Positions 22,178 to 33,547 of a stretch of 64,000 nucleotides of DNA are shown in pieces. Made by a program: the position numbers and the translations under genes. Origin of the DNA: Conchocele bisecta (Eukaryota > Mollusca > Bivalvia > Lucinida > Thyasiridae); contig CM055266.1 in the NCBI GenBank assembly GCA_029237695.1, forward strand, positions 125,602,569-125,666,568. Direction: 5' to 3'. How positions within the stretch are numbered: position 1 is the stretch's first letter; every line of letters starts with the position of its first letter. The notes under the pieces are model-generated. The model saw only the letters and a program-made list of their open reading frames with translations. It made no database searches and had not been told where the DNA came from.

Positions 22178-22424
22178 TTAACCCTTTCAACCCTAAGGAA
22201 CTGGAATGTACTGTGATATGCTAATGTTCCGACCAATCCAATGGTCACAAAATGATTTTCAGATTCGTCCATTTATGAAAAGGGGGTGTTTTTGTTCTCA
22301 AAAATATTAAAATTACTTTCAAAAAGTGCAGATCCTGATGAGACGGCTCGTTACGAGCCGGCTCATCTGGATCTGCACTTTTTGCATATACCGATATAGC
22401 GGGATTTCGGGTTCAAACGGTTAA
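22178..22424. mobile_element. Family H element, copy H2
   Basis: The best-preserved copy: TTAACCCTTTCAACCCTAAG to GGTTCAAACGGTTAA. The core hairpin AAAAAGTGCAGATCCTGATG..CATCTGGATCTGCACTTTTT sits around GAGACGGCTCGTTACGAGCC. The segment ATGAAAAGGGGGTG is shared with H1, H3 and H4. Confidence 0.8.
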
Positions 22425-22479
22425 GGCTAAACTTTAGAACGCATTATAATCTACACAAAGCAGCAAAACCAAATCGCAG

Positions 22480-22580
22480 ACGGTGATAAGTATGTTTTAT
22501 TGAACTTGTCAACACTTTTCATCACGCTAATGCTTGATGAAAAGTGTTGACAAGTTCAATAACACATACTTATCGCCGTT
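22480..22580. repeat. Single near-perfect palindrome, 101 bp
   Basis: ACGGTGATAAGTATG through GAACTTGTCAACACTTTTCA pairs with its complement across CGCTAATG. Two or three mismatches in about 45-bp arms. Confidence 0.78.
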
Positions 22581-22777
22581 CAGTGCAAAGTCATTTTCTT
22601 ATAATTGTGACTGTTGCACGAAGTTGAAGTATGGAATTGTATGTCTGGATTTCCGAAGTATCCTATTATGCGATGCTTCTTAAGGTATTTATTTGTTCTT
22701 CTTCTTCGTCTTGTTTTTCAGACATAGAAATTGCAGCTGAACCAGCGTTGCTAAGGAACGGTCATAACAAAGAGGTA

Positions 22778-22882
22778 TACAGTGGGGTCAGCGTGTAAGT
22801 GCACACACGAACGAACACGACAGGTTGGTTCCAACCTGTCGTGTTCGTTCGTGTGTGCACTTACACGCTGACCCCACTGTAT
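22778..22882. mobile_element. Family K perfect palindrome, copy K1
   Basis: TA-flanked CAGTGGGGTCAGCGTGTAAG, then GCACACACGAACGAACAC, paired perfectly with the other arm around CAGGTTGGTTCCAACCTG. A CAGTG start with TA on both sides suggests a Tc1/mariner-type MITE reduced to its inverted repeats. Confidence 0.75.
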
Positions 22883-23230
22883 ATACGGACAGACCGGTAA
22901 AACCTAGTATTGAAACCATTGGTATCAATCCGGAAAATAGCTTCTGAAACGCATGTGCGATGGAGACATAACATTGCGCTATATATACGTGCGTAAAATG
23001 TAGCGTAAAAACGCATTATTACTGAAGTTCAGTTACAAAAACAACATATTCATTTCTTTTGGCCACCCTGCATGATCTTGCTAGCATAGGTAAGGAGGTA
23101 ATCGAGTTGGGAGAAAAAACAACGACGGCCGATGCTGACGTACCAACGAATGACACAACAGTAATTAGACAAACACTGAAAATTGAACCTTACTCTATTC
23201 TGAGACCTGCGACATCGAACATGGGTTATA

Positions 23231-23446
23231 TGTGTCTGTGACTGCAGCAGTGGAGCTTATGGGTTTTATTATCAGTGTAGATCCAGATCAGATTGTGGAT
23301 CGGGATCTGCAATTTTCGACATTCCATCAATTAAACACCTGTCATGCTTCTTTCAAGCAATATAGACCATCATCATACTCCAGGACTGTGCTATTTGACC
23401 AGCAGCTACACTAGACACAAATCACATAAGCCCAGTCACAGCCACA
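23231..23446. mobile_element. Family G element, copy G5
   Basis: Ends TGTGTCTGTGACTG and CAGTCACAGCCACA. The core hairpin is reduced to GATCCAGATCAGATTGTGGA, and the tail contains CACCTGTCATGCTTC. Confidence 0.6.
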
Positions 23447-23898
23447 TATATAAGACATCACGGGCAGGCAATCTTGCTTGTGGAAAAGGGGATGTTTAGT
23501 TTTCCAGAGCATGTCTTCGTGGCCAACAGTATAACACTGGTCGATCTGCGAGTAGTTTGCTTACAAATGCCACGATATACCACCGTCTTTTCCATGCTAC
23601 GGGATGGAAAGGATGTGTAACTGTCAATCTGATCCACGCTAGCACATATCAAAACTGACTGCAGTCGATTAGCTTCAAAGAGAGCGAAAACGATGATGTT
23701 AGCGATGTGGCAGATAGGCCGTAGATAACGGGGCGACTTAATAACACAGGGTATGTATAATGAGGATGTTTGCCGGATGACTATGTGTATATGTCCATGT
23801 CATCCTGACTTAGAATCAGAATGGCCGTACTCGTGCAATTCAGGAAGACACACATTTCAAGCCGGCTATGTGTGCACTGGGAGATATGGCGTAGGTAA

Positions 23899-24029
23899 TA
23901 GTGAAACCTCTCCAAACCGGACACCCTGGGAGGTGCCCAGGGTGTCCGGTTTAGAGAGGTTTTACTGTTTCACTGCATTTGATCATTCTGAGCCATTAGT
24001 CGCGTGGTCTGCGATCACGAATATACATT
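23899..24029. mobile_element. Family B MITE, truncated by a C element
   Basis: The hairpin AGTGAAACCTCTCCAAACCG with complement and the first part of the tail (GCATTTGATCATTCTGAGCC) are present. It stops at ATATACATTT, exactly where a C element begins. Confidence 0.6.
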
Positions 24030-24295
24030 TTATCCCGTCAACACAGTGCGTATATGCCGTGAAACACGGTGCCGTGAAACATTTTTGATATCCAGTCAAT
24101 ACCATTTTTGCATTTTACAGCCATTTGTAGGTGTTCACGGGATAAATAGAATAGTAGGTTAGTGCCGTGAATGGGAAACAATATCTGGCGCGGCACGGAA
24201 ACGGGATGTGCTCGGCAGAGCCTCGCCCATCCCGTTTCCTAAGCCTTGCCAGATATTTTTTCCCATTCACGGCACTAACCTACTATTCTCTATGT
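24030..24295. repeat. Family C large hairpin, copy C3
   Basis: TATCCCGTCAACACAGTGCG through GTGTTCACGGGATAAATAGA, then the hairpin with arms ATAGTAGGTTAGTGCCGTGA. It closely resembles 9884-10147 and 48023-48328 and is in the same orientation. Confidence 0.78.
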
Positions 24296-24606
24296 ATACA
24301 ATAAACCGCGTTATGGTCTTGCCGACAATATATAGATACATGAAACTCATATAAAGTTTGAAGTTATACATTTTTAAACACTATAAAAAGGTCATATGCT
24401 GAGTATACATTTCCGATTGCTTCTGAATGTGAGGACGTACCATTAAGCGCGACAATTAACATCGTTGTTAAATCAAGCGCCAACGCCTCCTCTTCGGAAG
24501 TCAATGGATTGTATGTAATTACCGTCGTATATATGTTTTAACATTTCTTGCGTCCACGTATAATTGCAGTGTACTCAACAATTCATTCTTAACCATATAA
24601 AAACAC

Positions 24607-24776
24607 TACAGTGAAACCTCTGGCTTAAAGAGGTTTCACTGTAAATCAGGCATTTGATCATGCTGAGCCATATTTGTGTGCTATGCGATCACGAACAGAC
24701 ATTATCACGCAAGATAAATGACCAAGAAACTCATTAAAAATAAGAACACGTGTGTTTTCTTGGTGTTCCACGGTAT
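24607..24776. mobile_element. Family B MITE, copy B5 (hairpin centre deleted)
   Basis: ACAGTGAAACCTCTGGCTTA to AGAGGTTTCACTGTA has lost the CGGACACCCTGGG centre. The tail (AATCAGGCATTTGATCATGC to GTTTTCTTGGTGTTCC) is well kept. Confidence 0.6.
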
Positions 24777-25149
24777 ATTTCCTATTTCTTCCGGTGTCAT
24801 TTTTACATTGAGTTATGCGTAAGCCGGCGTCAGGGGGGCGTTTGCGTTATGGGCTCTGACAATACAGCACAGGCCGGGACACAATTGAACAAGTGTAATA
24901 AAATCGCATTTGCAATTTATACGTTTTCTGGTAGTCGTGTTCGGCGATTATCAGGGATCGCTTGACTATGTCGTTAACAATCATTCACGTTCCATATATA
25001 CAGTGCTTACTCGGAAGATACATATAAATACTCTCAGAATACAGATCAAGCCCGTGTGTATCACTATTACATACATAAGAGATGAACTCCATGTAAACAA
25101 TATTCTGTCAATGTGTATTCGGGTTGGAAAAAGGCGCATTAGGACGTGT

Positions 25150-25218
25150 GCGACCAGCGATGCCCCAGATCAGTGTGCGCACGCATGCGCAGTCTGATTT
25201 GGGGCAACGCTGGTCGCA
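25150..25218. repeat. Family G core hairpin alone
   Basis: GCGACCAGCGATGCCCCAGA and TTGGGGCAACGCTGGTCGC around CAGTGTGCGCACGCATGCGC. Confidence 0.65.
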
Positions 25219-26814
25219 ATTATATCCAGTGAACACGGTATATTTTCGCACACTTTTTGTTTACTGATCTCCGATTGTTTAAATACATGTTAATCAAGGC
25301 CTACACTGGCTACGCCTGTCCTAAAATTCATTCTCTCCCCCGGGCGGTCAATATACAAAATACAGTATCAATCAGACAATACCCCAGCGGCCCAGCGACA
25401 GCACAATATTGATCATATAAATAATTGAACGCTCCCCTCGCCTCGCCACCTTTGACCAGGCTTGTAAACAAGTCTTTAGGGTTTTCCATCAGTTCGTGTT
25501 CAGCGGTAGTACCAGGGATGAGTGTGTTATTAGCCACATTTAACCTGTCAACAGCTTCCGTGAAAGTACAGAACGTAATTTCTGAGTATCATAAATCATG
25601 GAGGGAATTTCCGCCCGACGGGTCACGGTCTATACATTCTGTGAGACGGGTATACCGACATTACACGGACTCGTATTATGCTTCGATTTTACAATTAATC
25701 TACCCGTTCAACGGTATTGTTGTTGCGTCTCGCAAACTTTCCATAATTGTGTTGCGGAGTCAATCGATTTTAAACATTTCGTAATAATTTCAGACAGTTG
25801 CCAGTGATCTAATTTAAAGGCGTTGCCGCGTTACAAATTTAGATGTCATGAAAATTGTTTCATGTGCAGAAAACAGATACCTGGGAGACTACAAATTGAA
25901 ATTAATATTTGTTAATAACGCACAAAAAAAGTGTAGTAAGGAGACTGGATATAATTTTATTGTGAAAACGGCAAATTACGACTGGCGACATCGCATTTTG
26001 AAGCTTTAATGAAGCCCATTACTATTAATAGCATTATTAATTTGAAGTCTCGGGGCAACCGAATAAATTATTGTGCTATGACGCGTTGTAAACAATGGCG
26101 TACAAGTCACTGTTGGCGCTGCCGGTTAACGTGCATGAGACCTATCTAACACGGCGTACTGGATTTCAATCTGGGCATATTCAACACAGAACAATATTTG
26201 ATTAATTCACGTTTGCTTCGTATTTTTTCCCGGAAAATATTAACAATAATGAGCATTACACGTCCAGTTTATCTTGCGAATGTATACATGCAATTTGAAA
26301 TTTGGAAGTATATTTACATAAATTAAACGAACGGTTCAAGAAAGAGAAACAGTTGGCGAAACTGCATCCACAGTTCGAAAGAGTCCAAGAAAAACCAACG
26401 GTTAGAATATAAACGTATCAAACACATAGTTTATCAACATTACAGGCGAATGTGCCTATTATCCCATACCCCGTCTATACCTGCATGCATCGTTTGTTTC
26501 TTTATGTGGATGTTGTACATTAACTCGGGTACCATCTCGTATCTCGCGCCGGAGAGAGACTTCATCATAATTCACTACACGGATCATTTAGTAAAGAGCC
26601 AACTATATAGTTATTTACAGTTTCCGCGGGCGCAAGGCGAGTCATGCGTCAGGTAGATTTCAAACAATAATTGGCCCGCCTTGGACGGCAAAAATAACGT
26701 GAATACATCGAAAACCAGTGTAGACATTTAGAATTTCCCACAGTCATAAAATCTGCTGATAATGTCATAAAATATGTTCGATTACAGCGGACGTCATGTC
26801 GTAGTAACGGTACG
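25219..26814. other. Long unique intron stretch
   Basis: About 1.6 kb free of the recognised repeat families, which is rare here. 25320-25700 is less AT-rich than its surroundings and open for about 70 codons on the minus strand (25537-25328), but shows no domain I recognise and no convincing splice pair. It could hold conserved non-coding sequence. Confidence 0.3.
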
Positions 26815-26880
26815 GCGATCAGGCTTGTTCCAGATCAGCCTGCGCTTATGCGCAGGCTGATCTGGTACAAACCTGATCGC
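26815..26880. repeat. Family G-like core hairpin
   Basis: GCGATCAGGCTTGTTCCAGA to TGGTACAAACCTGATCGC, with the perfect inner stem CAGATCAGCCTGCGC/GCGCAGGCTGATCTG. Confidence 0.65.
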
Positions 26881-27663
26881 TAACGCAACAACGCCTGTAT
26901 TCTCACACGGAAGCCCATATTTTTGCCACTAGAATGTCGCCAATCATCCTCGAATGCTTATTATTAATGCATATGTAATGATAGCAGTGAAAGAGGCTGG
27001 GGGTGAAATTAAACCCACTAATCGACACTATAGCCTTTTAACTTTGATCTGCTAGCATGCAGCCTGGCGAATGTATACCTGAGCATGTAAGCTATTGCAT
27101 TTCAGCAATTTATAAATAAATAATGTCTCATTAATTATTCCGTATGCCCGCGTGCATGCTTGTGTGCAAACGTGTTGTGTATGGTTGTTCTGTTTACACG
27201 TATTTCATAGTATTTTACACTATATATAGTGCAAAGTCTCGCCAAATCCTTCGGAATTTTACCCTGATAAACAATGTTTGTGTACCATATGTTATAATGT
27301 ATGAATGCATCAGATACAGAACAAATGGTAACAACATGAAATTTCACAAATACAATTATAAAAAGAAATAATATTTAAAGTTGGCAATTGGCTGCAATAC
27401 ATTCCATGCATTGCGCATACATGTCATATTGGGACCCATATTGCACATGCTGTCATATTATACCTTGTGCCTTCATAAATGAAAACTAAATATCATTTTG
27501 GAGCAAAAATATTGCATTGTCACAGTATGTTTAGACATGATTTTTGATTGAAAACGTTTACATTTTGAAACAATAAGACAACGACCGAAAAATGCATGTA
27601 ATACATGGCACTTGGCATGAAACGTGTCTTGTAACTTGTAAAATATCTTTAATCGGCGAATTT

Positions 27664-27690
27664 TAGGGGGGGGGGGCAGGTCCGCCCCCC
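27664..27690. repeat. Homopolymer G tract followed by C-rich complement
   Basis: A run of at least ten G is followed by CAGGTCCGCCCCCC, making a small G/C hairpin. Such tracts are prone to sequencing error and slippage. Confidence 0.6.
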
Positions 27691-27797
27691 ACCCTGAATC
27701 CACCCCTGCATGTACACATGCCCCATACTATACTGGCAGATATGCCTAGGATAGCCTATTCATACCACTGATGCTATACTAACAAACTATGACTTAC

Positions 27798-27923
27798 ATT
27801 GTGTAGTTTGTAGTAGAGCCCACATGCGTTACAGACTGGGTCCCCATTCTGATTCCGTCGCCACAGCGTGGTCGTCGATGTCCCACAGTTGGCACAACTG
27901 GTTCCCGCTCTGCGCGCGGCCGA
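27798..27923 (-). CDS. GATA1/2/3: GATA factor, C-terminal zinc-finger exon
   Basis: The exon is bounded by the acceptor TTTCTATTTTTAG at 27924 and the donor AAT|GTAAGT at 27797. Its 126 nt encode exactly 42 residues in phase 0, [10 protein letters not shown] to GLYYKLHN. The C-finger is C-x2-C-x17-C-x2-C: CANC at 10-13 and CNAC at 31-34, with [15 protein letters not shown] and YYKLHN. This finger is the main WGATAR-binding domain of the family. It is small and has very large introns on either side (21.6 kb and 17.0 kb). An MITE pair (F2/F3) begins about 350 bp upstream of it in the transcript sense. The phase-0 ends mean that skipping this exon would keep the frame while removing DNA binding; that is arithmetic, not evidence that it happens. 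Confidence 0.98.
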
Positions 27924-28276
27924 CTAAAAATAGAAACACGAGACATGTGTAAACTTACATTGAGACCAAAAGCATCGGTATTAGATATATCAAGCACCAT
28001 TCAGCCCCGTGACCTTACCGAAAACAATGAGATATTTATGTGAGTCTATACCGGTATTAATTAAAGGAAATCAGTGAAACTTAAGGAGTTAGAACACTTT
28101 TCAATTGATTCATTCAATTATTAAACATTCAAGGAGTGAGATCATATTTGATAATTGTGACATCATCATACGTCACAAATGAATACACGGTATATTTAAA
28201 ACTAAACCACTGATGACACGCGCTTTCAAGAAAATGCATAGTATTAGTTTCATTGTTTCACAACTTTTCAAACACA

Positions 28277-28585
28277 CCAGTAGCCGATTTCATCAAAATT
28301 GCAAAGTATACTTTTCTAGCAAAGTATACTTTGAGGGAGTAATCATTTACTTTTCCCGAAATGCATTATTTCATACAGAACTAACTACTGCATATATTTG
28401 ATGATTACAAGTATGCAGAATTATTATACTGAATTTATTACATTATCACAGCCAAAATGGCTGTGTTAATGTAATAAATTCAGTATAATAAAAATTAATA
28501 AATTTATCATAAAATTGACAATTTCTCCCTCAAAGTATACTTTGCTAGAAAAGTATACTTTGCAATGTTGGTGAAATAGGCTACA
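28277..28585. mobile_element. Family F palindromic MITE, copy F2
   Basis: CCAGTAGCCGATTTCATCAA, the AAGTATACTTTGAGGGAGTA arm, central ACATTATCACAGCC stem, and the end TGAAATAGGCTAC. It lies about 350 bp on the 5' side of the C-finger exon. Confidence 0.8.
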
Positions 28586-28917
28586 GCACACGCACAGCAT
28601 CTTGATTAGTTATTGATTGCCGATCGAGGTGTCATTGTATATTATGATAAATACAGTCATAGGTAATAAATATCACGTGGGTCACATTAACAATGCATGC
28701 ATTGTATACAGACATATCTGTGACATTCAAAAATAGTCTATTACTTCATTTAGCACTGACACCAGCTATTTATATACAGAAACGTTTTACGTTACCAATA
28801 TCTTGTTACACAACTAACAACAATACCATTTTGACACGGGCGATGATCATGTCTATAATATTGAACACAAAATGAGAAAATATAACATGTCACAACTATG
28901 CTTGAATGCCCGGCGAG

Positions 28918-29226
28918 CCAGTAGCCGATTTCGCCAACATTGCAAAGTATACTTTTCTAGCAAAGTATACTTTGAGAGAGTAATCATTTATTTTTCCCGA
29001 AATGCATTATGTCATATAGACCTAACGACTGCATATATTTGATGATTGAAAGTATGCAGACTTATTATACTGAATTTATTACATTATCACAGCCAAAATG
29101 GCTGTGATAATGTAATAAATTCAGTATAATAAAAATGAATAAATTTATCCTAAAATTGAAAATTTCTCCCTCAAAGTATACTTTGCCAGATAAGTACACT
29201 TTGCAATGTTGGTGAAATAGGCTTCT
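28918..29226. mobile_element. Family F palindromic MITE, copy F3
   Basis: CCAGTAGCCGATTTCGCCAA to GAAATAGGCTTCTG, same orientation and near-identical to the copy 333 bp away. The central stem TTACATTATCACAGCC is intact. Confidence 0.8.
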
Positions 29227-29398
29227 GATGTCAAATCCATGCGATTAATATTTTACAGCGAAATACCAAAAATGAATGCATATTTTAAATTTATTGTATC
29301 TAAACAATATAAAGTAAACCGGTGTAAAAATCATATCATATGCTAATGAGTTAATGGATGCGTCAGTACATGATATATCGTATTGCAAGCAGCGATAT

Positions 29399-29425
29399 AC
29401 TCTAGACTTATACTCTAGACTTATA
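29399..29425. repeat. Short tandem duplication
   Basis: CTCTAGACTTATA occurs twice in a row. No function is apparent. The neighbouring 29227-30186 is otherwise unassigned AT-rich sequence. Confidence 0.5.
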
Positions 29426-30186
29426 ACGTGTCACTGGTAATGATGCAGGTATGTGCATTTTCATACGACCAACGTGTAGATCAATTTATATATACATGTA
29501 CACATACAATTGATGTGTGTGATGGTCATACATATGGCTATAGATGCCACGGTGTACCATTCGCCATGTCCTACACATGTTTGTGTATTGGCTGTGCTAG
29601 TTTAAATTGATTGTACACACAATGGTCGGGTGTCACATTCACATTGTGAGCACCACAGAAATAAACGAGTTTTGTTCAGAAAATATTAAATCTCATTTTA
29701 ACTTGAACTAACAAAACGCAGATATAACAATGTGGTTGTTCACTAGATACAATCTAAGTCTGTTCGTGTTGCCTCTGGTCATTTTTTGTACGTTTGATGT
29801 TTTTGGGAAGGGAGAACAAAAAACTATCAACACTCCCAATTGCAATACATTTAAGACAAAAACTACAAAGTGACTACTCGACCAAGGAGACTTGTATATA
29901 TGTTAAACGAGTTTCAATGTCTATTGGTTCGAATAGTTGAAATAGCAAACGTATGATTAAACTGAATACTTTATAGTTAATAAGTATCATAGTTTATGCA
30001 CACGTATATTACGTCCTTATAATTATCAGGTACGCATGGTATCGGTTTAACGTGATGTGGCGATTGACACAACATCAATAACCTGTTAGTTCGTTAAAAT
30101 ATAACGTGCAAATAATGTTTTTCACATTCGCAACGATGTATTTTGCAATGGGCTATTACTTGGACATAGTCGCCTTCATTATGGAA

Positions 30187-30290
30187 GTTGCGGGTAGTAT
30201 CTCTGCAAAGCTCCCTTACCATCCGTAGCAGATGCTGCTACGGATGGTAAGGGAGTTTTGTAGAGTTACTGCCCGCAACTACCCTTGGTG
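30187..30290. repeat. Family L hairpin, copy L2
   Basis: GTTGCGGGTAGTATCTCTGC, then CTCCCTTACCATCCGTAGCA, pairs with its complement, ending GAGTTACTGCCCGCAAC. Confidence 0.75.
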
Positions 30291-30512
30291 TTGCCGGCTT
30301 GACTTTCAAAAACCGCTGTAATCCAATGCCGCGTTATTGGCCTACCGCAACAGTATTAGACATTATTTGGATACGAGATAATGAATAAGTTGTACTCCGA
30401 AATGACTAGAAACACAACACCTGTAATATTTCAAACCAAATAATAGATAGTTATTAATGGTGCTATACTAGCTGCCTGAAGTCATACACACGATATTGGG
30501 AGTTATTTCAAG

Positions 30513-30805
30513 TCCAGTATCCGATTTCATCAACATTTCAAAGTATTCTTTTCTAGCAAAGTATACTTTGAGGGAGAAATTTTCAATTTTATGATAAATT
30601 TATTATTTTTTATTATACTGAATTTATTACATTATCACAGCCATTTTTGCTGTGATAATGTAATACATTCAGTATAATAATTATGCAATCTTTTAATCAT
30701 CAAATATATGCAGTCGTTAGTTCTATTTGAAATAATGCATTTCGGGGAAAATAAACGATTACTCCCTCAAAGTATACTTTGCAATGTTGGTGAAATAAGC
30801 TACAG
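30513..30805. mobile_element. Family F palindromic MITE, copy F4 (opposite orientation)
   Basis: CCAGTATCCGATTTCATCAA to GAAATAAGCTAC. The arm order inside is reversed relative to the other four copies (ATGCAGTCGTTAG lies on the right). One arm has point changes (AAGTATTCTTTTC). Confidence 0.78.
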
Positions 30806-31580
30806 TGATACATGAAACCATGAAATCTGATAAATCATACACATATTCGTCCATTATATGTATGATTACTTGGAAATCTTAATGCATATACATCGTTCTA
30901 TCATTGATATGGTGCATTCCCATGAATATGCAACCGGTCGTTATAGGAGATTCCCACCTAGCTATGGAATTCCATGTGAACGTAAGTAAGGAAGTGTATT
31001 ATTTGTTGAACTTAAATATCTTAGCATACAACCATTGCAACATACATTATTCACTTCAAAGGGTAGTTGAAATTTGCGTGTGATTATCGGCGACCTGTAC
31101 GGTGATAAGTCGCGTATAAGTTTCCCTATGCTGAAAGGTCTTTTCAGTGTGTATTGACATATGAACTCATGCACACCATAGCAGAATTCATTGCACGTGA
31201 AGATCTGAAAAATTATTCCTGATATTGGAACCACGTGTAGATGGTGTCGAATATACAGTTTGAGACCGATCTCAGAAATATACCTACTGGGGAATTGTCT
31301 AGATAAATGTTCTTTTCAACGACTAATGACAAATATTGCAACTCATCAAGCATACTATCTCATGCACAGATGCAAATAGTTGCGTGTACATTTCAGCAGT
31401 TAGTTGGTATAACCTGTATCACATTTACCTGCCACATTGTCCCTGCGATATTCACCAACAAAACATTTCATTACAGGCCGCTAATGCTCAAAAGATGAGC
31501 ATAGTTGCGTGTCCGTACCAACGGTTAGGAAGACATAAACAATGAAGGAACACATTGCGGGCACCAATGGTTTTGTATAG

Positions 31581-31622
31581 CCATTTCGCGTGATGGCTCT
31601 ACCGCCGACCGCTGAACTACCG
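31581..31622 (-). repeat. tRNA-like SINE head fragment
   Basis: On the minus strand GGTAGTTCAGCGGTCGGCGG, then TAGAGCCATCACGCG, resembles a Pol III A-box region (TRGCNNAGYNGG) plus anticodon-stem region. There is no good B-box and no cloverleaf, so it is not a tRNA gene. Confidence 0.3.
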
Positions 31623-31627
31623 AATTC

Positions 31628-31858
31628 TGGCTGTGACTGGAGAAATGTGGCTTATGGCAGTTCTGATTAGTCTGGATCATGATCTTATAGCATGTTCCTG
31701 CAGTCTTGTATTGATCATACTGTTTCTTAGACGCATGATAGGTGATTTACTAAATGGTAAACCGTGCAGCGTCTGATGAGACTGCGCGTATGCGCAGGCT
31801 CTTCAGGCGCTACACTGATCGCATAAAACATATGCCACATTTCTCCAGTTACAGCCAC
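31628..31858. mobile_element. Family G element, copy G6
   Basis: Ends TGGCTGTGACTGGAGAAATG and CATTTCTCCAGTTACAGCCA are intact. The core near 31770-31815 reads CTGATGAGACTGCGCGTATG, intermediate between the G and H cores. Confidence 0.68.
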
Positions 31859-32936
31859 GATATGAACCAGCTTTACAAAGTTAAAAGCGTCGAGGTTGCA
31901 AAGGTTAAACTTGTTCTCACGTAAGACCGTGCTCCCGTAGTAGCTTCGCGGATTGGGTTTCTTGTGCATACTACTTTGAGCAATTGGACAATGTCTTAAA
32001 TTATTGTTCAGTGGTATTACTGTGATGGTGTTCATCAGATAAGCAGGGGTGCAATATACAACAGTTCATCAACTGAGTTGGTTGGTTGATATCTGTTCTT
32101 TAATCCATCCTTTAGATTGCATCTTATAACACCCAAAATATTACACCTCCTTCAGGGTATGACTTTGTTGTATATTCCTCTTTGCTTACGTGTTACTTGT
32201 CTCCTCTGCCGAAGCATGCGCTTCTTTAAAATCACTAATACACAAAGATATTAGCAATACATGCATGTTTGCTAGTGGGGAAATATTTAGACAAATGTCT
32301 GGAATATGAAATACTGCTTTAATGGTATTTTCGTCGTAATAATGGATCCTGCAATTTACACACGTTCTATACGTCTATCCATTTAGTTAAAAGTCCCTTT
32401 AAATGTATGTTATTGTTACTTTCACCTACAGGCAGATCTCATACGAAAGCCATGGCCACATTCTAGGTTAATGTGTGAAGGCTACATTTTCCACATTTTC
32501 ACTGTGTCGTCAACGTAATTATATTTATGATTTTATATCCAATTATATTTAGTAGGATGATCATTTGATCTCGGGGATTTTCACAATGATACATACCTGT
32601 ATTCTCTGCTTGTACAGCAATGGATACGTTTTCCCATACGTGTCTGAATGTTACAACCTATCTCTTGTTACCAATACGTTACTATGTAAACACAGTTCAC
32701 TCGGTTTTCTGTCATTTCAAACATTGCAATACATTATACTTTACGTTACGGGGTGGGCTTGATGTGTAATCCCACCGAAAAAAAAACATATTTCTAATTT
32801 AGAGTTTGTTTCCGTTACATTATCACTCGCTTAATAGTGTATTTCAAATACTCGTCATTGCAATACCATAGTCGTCTTTATAGTTATATAATTATTTGTA
32901 TGCACATCCTCGCATCTAACAACGTATTTTTGCATA

Positions 32937-32978
32937 CGATGAACCCTCTATATACCGGACACCCTGTGTGACTTCATG
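32937..32978. mobile_element. Family B MITE, left half, interrupted
   Basis: GAACCCTCTATATACCGGAC and ACCCTG match the B terminus. It is cut off by the K palindrome beginning at TACAGTGGGG. Confidence 0.45.
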
Positions 32979-33082
32979 TACAGTGGGGTCAGCGTATAAG
33001 TGCACACACGAACGAGCACGACAGGTTGGTTCCAACCTGTCGTGCTCGTTCGTGTGTGCACTTACACGCTGACCCCACTGTA
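32979..33082. mobile_element. Family K perfect palindrome, copy K2
   Basis: Identical to the copy at 22778-22882 except for a few positions (AGCGTATAAG, GAACGAGCAC). TA borders both ends. The near identity of two copies 10 kb apart points to recent movement. Confidence 0.78.
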
Positions 33083-33118
33083 CTGTATACGCGCCTACTG
33101 TGGCGGTCTGCACAATGT

Positions 33119-33175
33119 TCGATTACGTGGGTTCTACTGTATTCGCTCGATTACGTGGGGTTCTACTGTATTCGC
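33119..33175. repeat. Two-unit tandem repeat, 28-29 bp
   Basis: TCGATTACGTGGGTTCTACT, ending GTATTCGC, occurs twice with a single G insertion in the second unit. Confidence 0.7.
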
Positions 33176-33280
33176 TTGCGGTGTAACTGTGTACGTCTAT
33201 ATTTCTCATCGCGACCCTTTACACGCTACCGCACAGGAACTGGGGTAATACATTTCACGTTCAATTGACTTCCGGACGAC

Positions 33281-33547
33281 TTGGTGGCGTCAGCCGCTTG
33301 CTTGGGAGAGACTGAGGAGTACGAGGCAGATTGGCTCTGTCATGTGGTCTTCGGAATGCCGCCTAATGCACGGGAAAACGGGGCTTCTTATGATTTCAAT
33401 AGATGGCCGGAAAACCCACGTGCCGCCAGGGCCATGTTTGACACTTTTATAAAACATTCCGACGAAGTAGTCCGTTCGATGTTCGAAATCGGGAGATATG
33501 ATTGGTCAAACTGCCTGATTTCGAATTCGGAGAATGTGCTTTTATAA
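33281..33547 (+). other. Unassigned open frame, 88 codons
   Basis: The open frame has mixed, protein-like composition (RENGASYDFNRWPENP; RAARAMFDTFIKHSDEVVRS) and more CpG than the intron around it. The first in-frame codon available is TTG; there is no ATG start and no clear splice acceptor. It lies antisense inside a GATA intron. I do not recognise a family. It could be an old insertion or chance. Confidence 0.15.

Larger units (their letters stand above)
10756..27797 (-). other. GATA intron, about 17.0 kb (C-finger to terminal exon)
   Basis: The donor AAT|GTAAGT is at 27798/27797 and the acceptor CGTTACAG at 10756. It holds repeats of families B, C, G, H, I, J and K, a three-unit tandem repeat and several single hairpins. 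Unassigned stretches include 11386-12328, 12557-13382, 14761-15116, 16769-17649, 19510-20186, 25219-26814 and 26881-27797. I see no additional coding exon. Confidence 0.85.

Noticed and set aside
28213..28401. Open frame HQNCKVYFSSKVYFEG
   Set aside because: Translation of the F element arm, repeated at the other copies.
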